Shown in pieces: positions 61,021 to 64,000 of a DNA stretch of 64,000 bases. Numbering within the stretch: the first letter of the stretch is position 1; every line of letters starts with the position of its first letter. The translations under genes were made by a program, and so were the position numbers. The DNA is from Clostridiales bacterium (lineage in GTDB: Bacteria > Bacillota > Clostridia > Lachnospirales > Lachnospiraceae): positions 1 through 64,000 of the forward strand of contig DUNO01000041.1 of the NCBI GenBank assembly GCA_012839295.1. The letters run 5' to 3'. The notes below the pieces were generated by a model. It saw only the letters and a list, made by a program, of their open reading frames with translations. It was not told the DNA's origin and searched no databases.

Positions 61021-62946
61021 ATGAGGCATGGATTTTTGAGGGTTGCTGCCGCAACTCCGGTAATCAGGGTTGCTGATTGTGAATATAACGCAGGAAGGAT
61101 TATAGAATTAATTGATAAAACAGAGGCAGATGGGAACAAGCTGGTGGTATTCCCGGAATTATGTGTCACAGGCTACACCTGTGGTGACCTGTTCCTGCAG
61201 GATACCCTGTTAAAGGGTGCAATCGACGCAGTAAAGAAAATAGTGGATCATACCAAGGGAAAGGAAATTGTTGCTGTTGCAGGGTTTCCCTATATCGTAA
61301 GAGGAAAATTATATAATACAGCGGCTGTCATATGCAATGGACAAGTATTGGGCTTGATCCCGAAGATGAGTATCCCAAACTATACGGAATTTTATGAGGC
61401 AAGGCATTTTACCGCAGGGCTACAGGAGCCTTTCCTGATCAGCTTTCTGGGAAGGGAGGTATATTTTGGGTCACAGCTTTTGTTCCAGTGTACCAATATT
61501 CCTGACTATATCCTTGGGGTTGAGATCTGTGAGGATCTGTGGATTCCTAAATCACCCAGTATCGAGCACTGTATTGCCGGAGCCACTGTTATCGCGAACC
61601 TTTCCGCCAGCGATGAGCTTACGGGTAAGGATGCCTACCGCCGGGAGCTGGTGAAGGGCCAGTCGGCAAGGCTTGTCTGCGGATATGTTTACAGTGATGC
61701 AGGAGAGGGTGAATCAACAACGGACCTGGTTTTTGGCGGGCATAACCTGATTGCTGAGAATGGGATACTGTTGGCAGAAGCGGATACCTTTGTAAACGGG
61801 ATTATTTCCAGTGAAATAGATTTGGGTAAGCTAAAAAGCGAGCGCCGCAGGATGCATACCTACCTTGGGCAAAGCACGGCATCCTACCAGGTGGTATCCT
61901 TTACCCTGGGAGACGGGGAGGGAGAATTGCCCGAGACCATGCTGACACGCTTTATTGATCCGGCTCCCTTTGTTCCCTCCGTGAAAGCGGAACGGGATAA
62001 ACGCTGCCGTGATATTATTAATATCCAGGCCATGGGCTTAAAGACAAGGCTTTCCCATACGGGAATTAAAAATGTGGTTGTCGGAATATCGGGAGGCCTG
62101 GATTCCACCCTTGCATTGCTGGTAACGGTGAAAGCCTTTGAAATGCTGGGACATGATAAGAAGGGAATCCGTGCAGTCACCATGCCCTGCTTTGGTACAA
62201 CGGACAGGACCTATAATAATGCAATTTTAATGGCAGAAAGCCTTGGGGTAACGCTTATGGAGGTGCCCATAAAGGAAGCGGTGGAGCTGCATTTTAGGGA
62301 TATCGGCCATGATAAGAATATCCACGACCTGACCTTTGAGAACAGCCAGGCGAGGGAGCGTACCCAGGTGCTGATGGATATTGCAGGTAAATACGACGGA
62401 TTTGTAGTCGGTACCGGGGATATGTCGGAATTGGCTTTAGGGTGGGCTACCTATAACGGTGACCATATGTCCATGTATGGGGTGAATGCCTCCGTTCCGA
62501 AGACGCTGGTCCGCTACCTGGTATCTTATTTTGCCGATACAACAGGGGACCAGAAGCTTAAGGAGGTGCTGATGGATGTCCTTGATACTCCTGTAAGCCC
62601 GGAGCTTCTGCCGCCGAAGGATGGAGAGATTGCGCAGAAAACCGAGGATATCGTGGGACCCTATGAGCTCCATGATTTCTTCCTATATTATGTCCTGCGC
62701 TTTGGTTTTGAACCGTCAAAGGTATACCGGTTGGCTAAGCAAGCCTTTGGGGGCAGCTATGGGGAAGAGGAAATCTTAAAATGGTTAAAGACCTTTTACC
62801 GGAGATTCTTTACCCAGCAGTTTAAACGCTCCTGCCTGCCGGACGGGCCCAAGGTGGGCAGTGTATCTGTTTCACCGAGAGGGGATCTTAGGATGCCCAG
62901 TGACGCTTCAGCTGCGCTATGGATGAAGGAACTTGACCAGCTATAA
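61021..62946 (+). CDS. nadE: Glutamine-dependent NAD+ synthetase
   Basis: 641 residues, two-domain form. The N-terminal nitrilase (CN_hydrolase) glutaminase has the Glu-Lys-Cys triad in VVFPELCVTGYTCGDLF, LIPKMSIPNYTEFYEAR and GVEICEDLWIP (Cys about 170). The C-terminal synthetase has the P-loop GISGGLDSTLALLV and GTGDMSELALGW. It converts nicotinate adenine dinucleotide to NAD using ATP and glutamine. ATG 61021 is seven bases after GGAGG 61009-61013, which belongs to the last leader repeat. Confidence 0.95.
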   Translation: MRHGFLRVAAATPVIRVADCEYNAGRIIELIDKTEADGNKLVVFPELCVTGYTCGDLFLQDTLLKGAIDAVKKIVDHTKGKEIVAVAGFPYIVRGKLYNTAAVICNGQVLGLIPKMSIPNYTEFYEARHFTAGLQEPFLISFLGREVYFGSQLLFQCTNIPDYILGVEICEDLWIPKSPSIEHCIAGATVIANLSASDELTGKDAYRRELVKGQSARLVCGYVYSDAGEGESTTDLVFGGHNLIAENGILLAEADTFVNGIISSEIDLGKLKSERRRMHTYLGQSTASYQVVSFTLGDGEGELPETMLTRFIDPAPFVPSVKAERDKRCRDIINIQAMGLKTRLSHTGIKNVVVGISGGLDSTLALLVTVKAFEMLGHDKKGIRAVTMPCFGTTDRTYNNAILMAESLGVTLMEVPIKEAVELHFRDIGHDKNIHDLTFENSQARERTQVLMDIAGKYDGFVVGTGDMSELALGWATYNGDHMSMYGVNASVPKTLVRYLVSYFADTTGDQKLKEVLMDVLDTPVSPELLPPKDGEIAQKTEDIVGPYELHDFFLYYVLRFGFEPSKVYRLAKQAFGGSYGEEEILKWLKTFYRRFFTQQFKRSCLPDGPKVGSVSVSPRGDLRMPSDASAALWMKELDQL

Positions 62947-62974
62947 GCTATAAAGGATAACGAAAGGAGATGCT

Positions 62975-63856
62975 ATGGCACTAAAGATTGTTACAGATTC
63001 TGCATCAGATACCCCGAAATGGGTGACCCGGAGGTTTGGGCTGCATGTAATTCCGACACCGGTAGTAATCGATGAGAAGGATTATTTTGATGGCCAGACA
63101 CTTATGCCGGAGGAGTTTTATAAAATCCTCAGCAGTGGGGTGAATATAAAGACCTACCATATTAACGCCCATATGTTTTACAATCATTTTAAACCCTATG
63201 CGGAGCGTGGGGATGAGGTGATTTATATCTGCTTTTCCACAGGGATTGCAGGTACCTTTAATGCGGCTAATATTGCAAAAACGGAATTGCTGGAGCAGTA
63301 CCCGGATTTTGAGCTTACGATTATTGATTCGAAATGTGCCTCCCTGGGCTTTGGCCTTGCTACTTATTATGCATTGCTCATGCAGGAAAAGGGGGCATCA
63401 AAAGAGGATATCATAGAGGGGATCCGGTGGCATTGTGAGCATATGGAGATGGTATTTACGGTCAATACCCTGGAATACCTCTTTAAAGGAGGACGTCTTA
63501 GCAGGACCTCTGCCATAGCCGGAGGGCTTCTGGATATCAAACCCATCATCCAGGTGAATGATGAGGGGGCGTTGGAATCTATTGAAAAAGTCAGGGGAAG
63601 GAATAAGGCATTAAAGAGATTGGTCGAGCTGCTGGGCGAGCGTGGAGGCGGCCTGTCACAGCAGAGGATCGCCATAGCCCATGGGGATGATGCGAGAACC
63701 ATGGAGCTGGTGAAGGAACAGATAACCTCCGCTTACGGCGAGGTTAAATTTATCGATAATTATGTGGGATGTGCCATTGGAGCCCATACGGGACCGGGCA
63801 TTATTGGTGTCATATTTTTAAATGAAGTCTCACCGTACCGGGAGTATTTTGAATAG
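62975..63856 (+). CDS. DegV-family fatty-acid-binding protein
   Basis: 293 residues, typical length. DegV features: KIVTDSASDTPKWV opening, PTPVVIDEKDYFDGQTLMPEEFY, CFSTGIAGTFNAANIA with the Ser/Thr that contacts the carboxylate, TLEYLFKGGRLSRTSA and IKPIIQVNDEGAL. DegV (FakB-type) proteins hold fatty acids for kinase FakA in lipid uptake; no FakA gene is here. AAAGGAG precedes the ATG. It follows nadE by 28 bases and is probably co-transcribed. Confidence 0.9.
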   Translation: MALKIVTDSASDTPKWVTRRFGLHVIPTPVVIDEKDYFDGQTLMPEEFYKILSSGVNIKTYHINAHMFYNHFKPYAERGDEVIYICFSTGIAGTFNAANIAKTELLEQYPDFELTIIDSKCASLGFGLATYYALLMQEKGASKEDIIEGIRWHCEHMEMVFTVNTLEYLFKGGRLSRTSAIAGGLLDIKPIIQVNDEGALESIEKVRGRNKALKRLVELLGERGGGLSQQRIAIAHGDDARTMELVKEQITSAYGEVKFIDNYVGCAIGAHTGPGIIGVIFLNEVSPYREYFE

Positions 63857-63867
63857 CTTAAAAAGAA

Positions 63868-63952
63868 AATGCTGTAAGGCTTTCCAAAGCCAATTATAAT
63901 CGGCTTTAAACCAGCCATAATTGACTTAGAATAAGAAAAGCGTTACAGCATT
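63868..63952. terminator. Long-range stem between convergent genes
   Basis: AATGCTGTAA (63868-63877) pairs with TTACAGCATT (63943-63952), enclosing another A/T-rich imperfect stem. It lies between degV and a minus-strand gene tail and is a probable shared terminator. Confidence 0.55.
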
Positions 63953-63967
63953 CTGTGCTATGTATTA

Positions 63968-64000
63968 TTACTTGGCTACTGTGGCTTTCTCCAGGGTGGT
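63968..64000 (-). CDS. C-terminal fragment of a minus-strand gene (partial)
   Basis: On the minus strand the last 33 bases read TTLEKATVAK and stop (TAA, 63968-63970). The frame continues beyond the window. Convergent position after degV and the shared stem support a real gene end, but ten residues do not identify the protein. Confidence 0.4.
   Translation of the reverse strand, partial: TTLEKATVAK

Overview
The window reads as one chromosomal stretch of a spore-forming, low-to-moderate GC Firmicute, most probably a Lachnospiraceae-type Clostridium relative. Supporting evidence seen here: strong AGGAGG ribosome sites with frequent GTG/TTG starts, tRNA genes without encoded CCA, a CIRCE-controlled groESL operon, a SigH-type sporulation sigma factor, two SleC-type spore cortex-lytic enzymes, a glutaminyl-tRNA synthetase and several clostridial families (DUF1848, DUF2225, DUF6062, DUF3810, TIGR04086). 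The taxonomic call is inference; no rRNA lies in the window.

Layout. 1-2.6 kb: the end of a probable IS256-type insertion sequence abuts a flavodoxin-like gene, then a MarR regulator with matching palindromic operators, a 47-codon small ORF and a SEC-C protein. 2.7-6.4 kb: an XRE regulator, a hybrid-type histidine kinase and a REC plus degenerate HD-GYP regulator, and a small membrane protein. 6.6-10.3 kb: the dTDP-L-rhamnose operon rmlA-rmlC-rmlD-rmlB. 10.3-12.0 kb: rlmB, sigH and tRNA-Thr. 12.0-16.5 kb: a TetR regulator and a heterodimeric ABC exporter. 16.5-18.2 kb: a DtxR/MntR-type regulator, tRNA-Pro and a DUF1848 protein. 18.2-21.2 kb: metNIQ behind a long leader containing a methionine-rich 38-codon ORF and an intrinsic terminator. 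21.4-28.6 kb: a DUF3810 metallopeptidase-like protein, glnS, DUF2225, DUF6062 and groES-groEL. 28.7-39.5 kb: an amidase and a carbohydrate cluster (GH88/GH105 hydrolase, YesN/YesM-type two-component system, ABC importer, sugar isomerase/epimerase, polyol-type dehydrogenase). 39.6-44.2 kb: TPP riboswitch-thiT, a polysaccharide deacetylase and tandem sleC paralogues. 44.5-48.8 kb: carAB. 48.9-53.4 kb: a glyoxalase-fold protein, an Ig-like surface protein, an OmpR/HK pair and a probable 6S RNA. 53.7-60.6 kb: a GntP-type permease, a parvulin-like protein, an alpha/beta hydrolase that lacks its nucleophile serine, a zinc dehydrogenase, a DUF8021-like protein and a PucR/CdaR regulator. 60.8-64 kb: nadE behind a tandem hairpin array, a DegV protein, and the tail of a minus-strand gene.

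How the parts work together. The rml genes supply dTDP-rhamnose for cell-surface glycans. The 28.7-39.5 kb cluster looks like a sense-import-degrade unit for an oligosaccharide, with the minus-strand kinase and regulator probably controlling the divergent ABC operon. The TetR gene and exporter form a self-contained efflux unit with its own palindromes.

The two most unusual regions are non-coding. First, the metNIQ leader (18207-18645) has the architecture of peptide-dependent attenuation, a mode unexpected for methionine genes in Firmicutes, where S-box or T-box RNAs are usual. Second, the 5' leader of nadE (60884-61013) is built almost entirely of 23-26 nt tandem units, each folding as a Shine-Dalgarno/anti-Shine-Dalgarno hairpin, the last copy being the gene's own ribosome site. 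Three apparent pseudo-enzyme domains (the HD-GYP output, a possible Hpt tail, and the alpha/beta hydrolase) are also notable.
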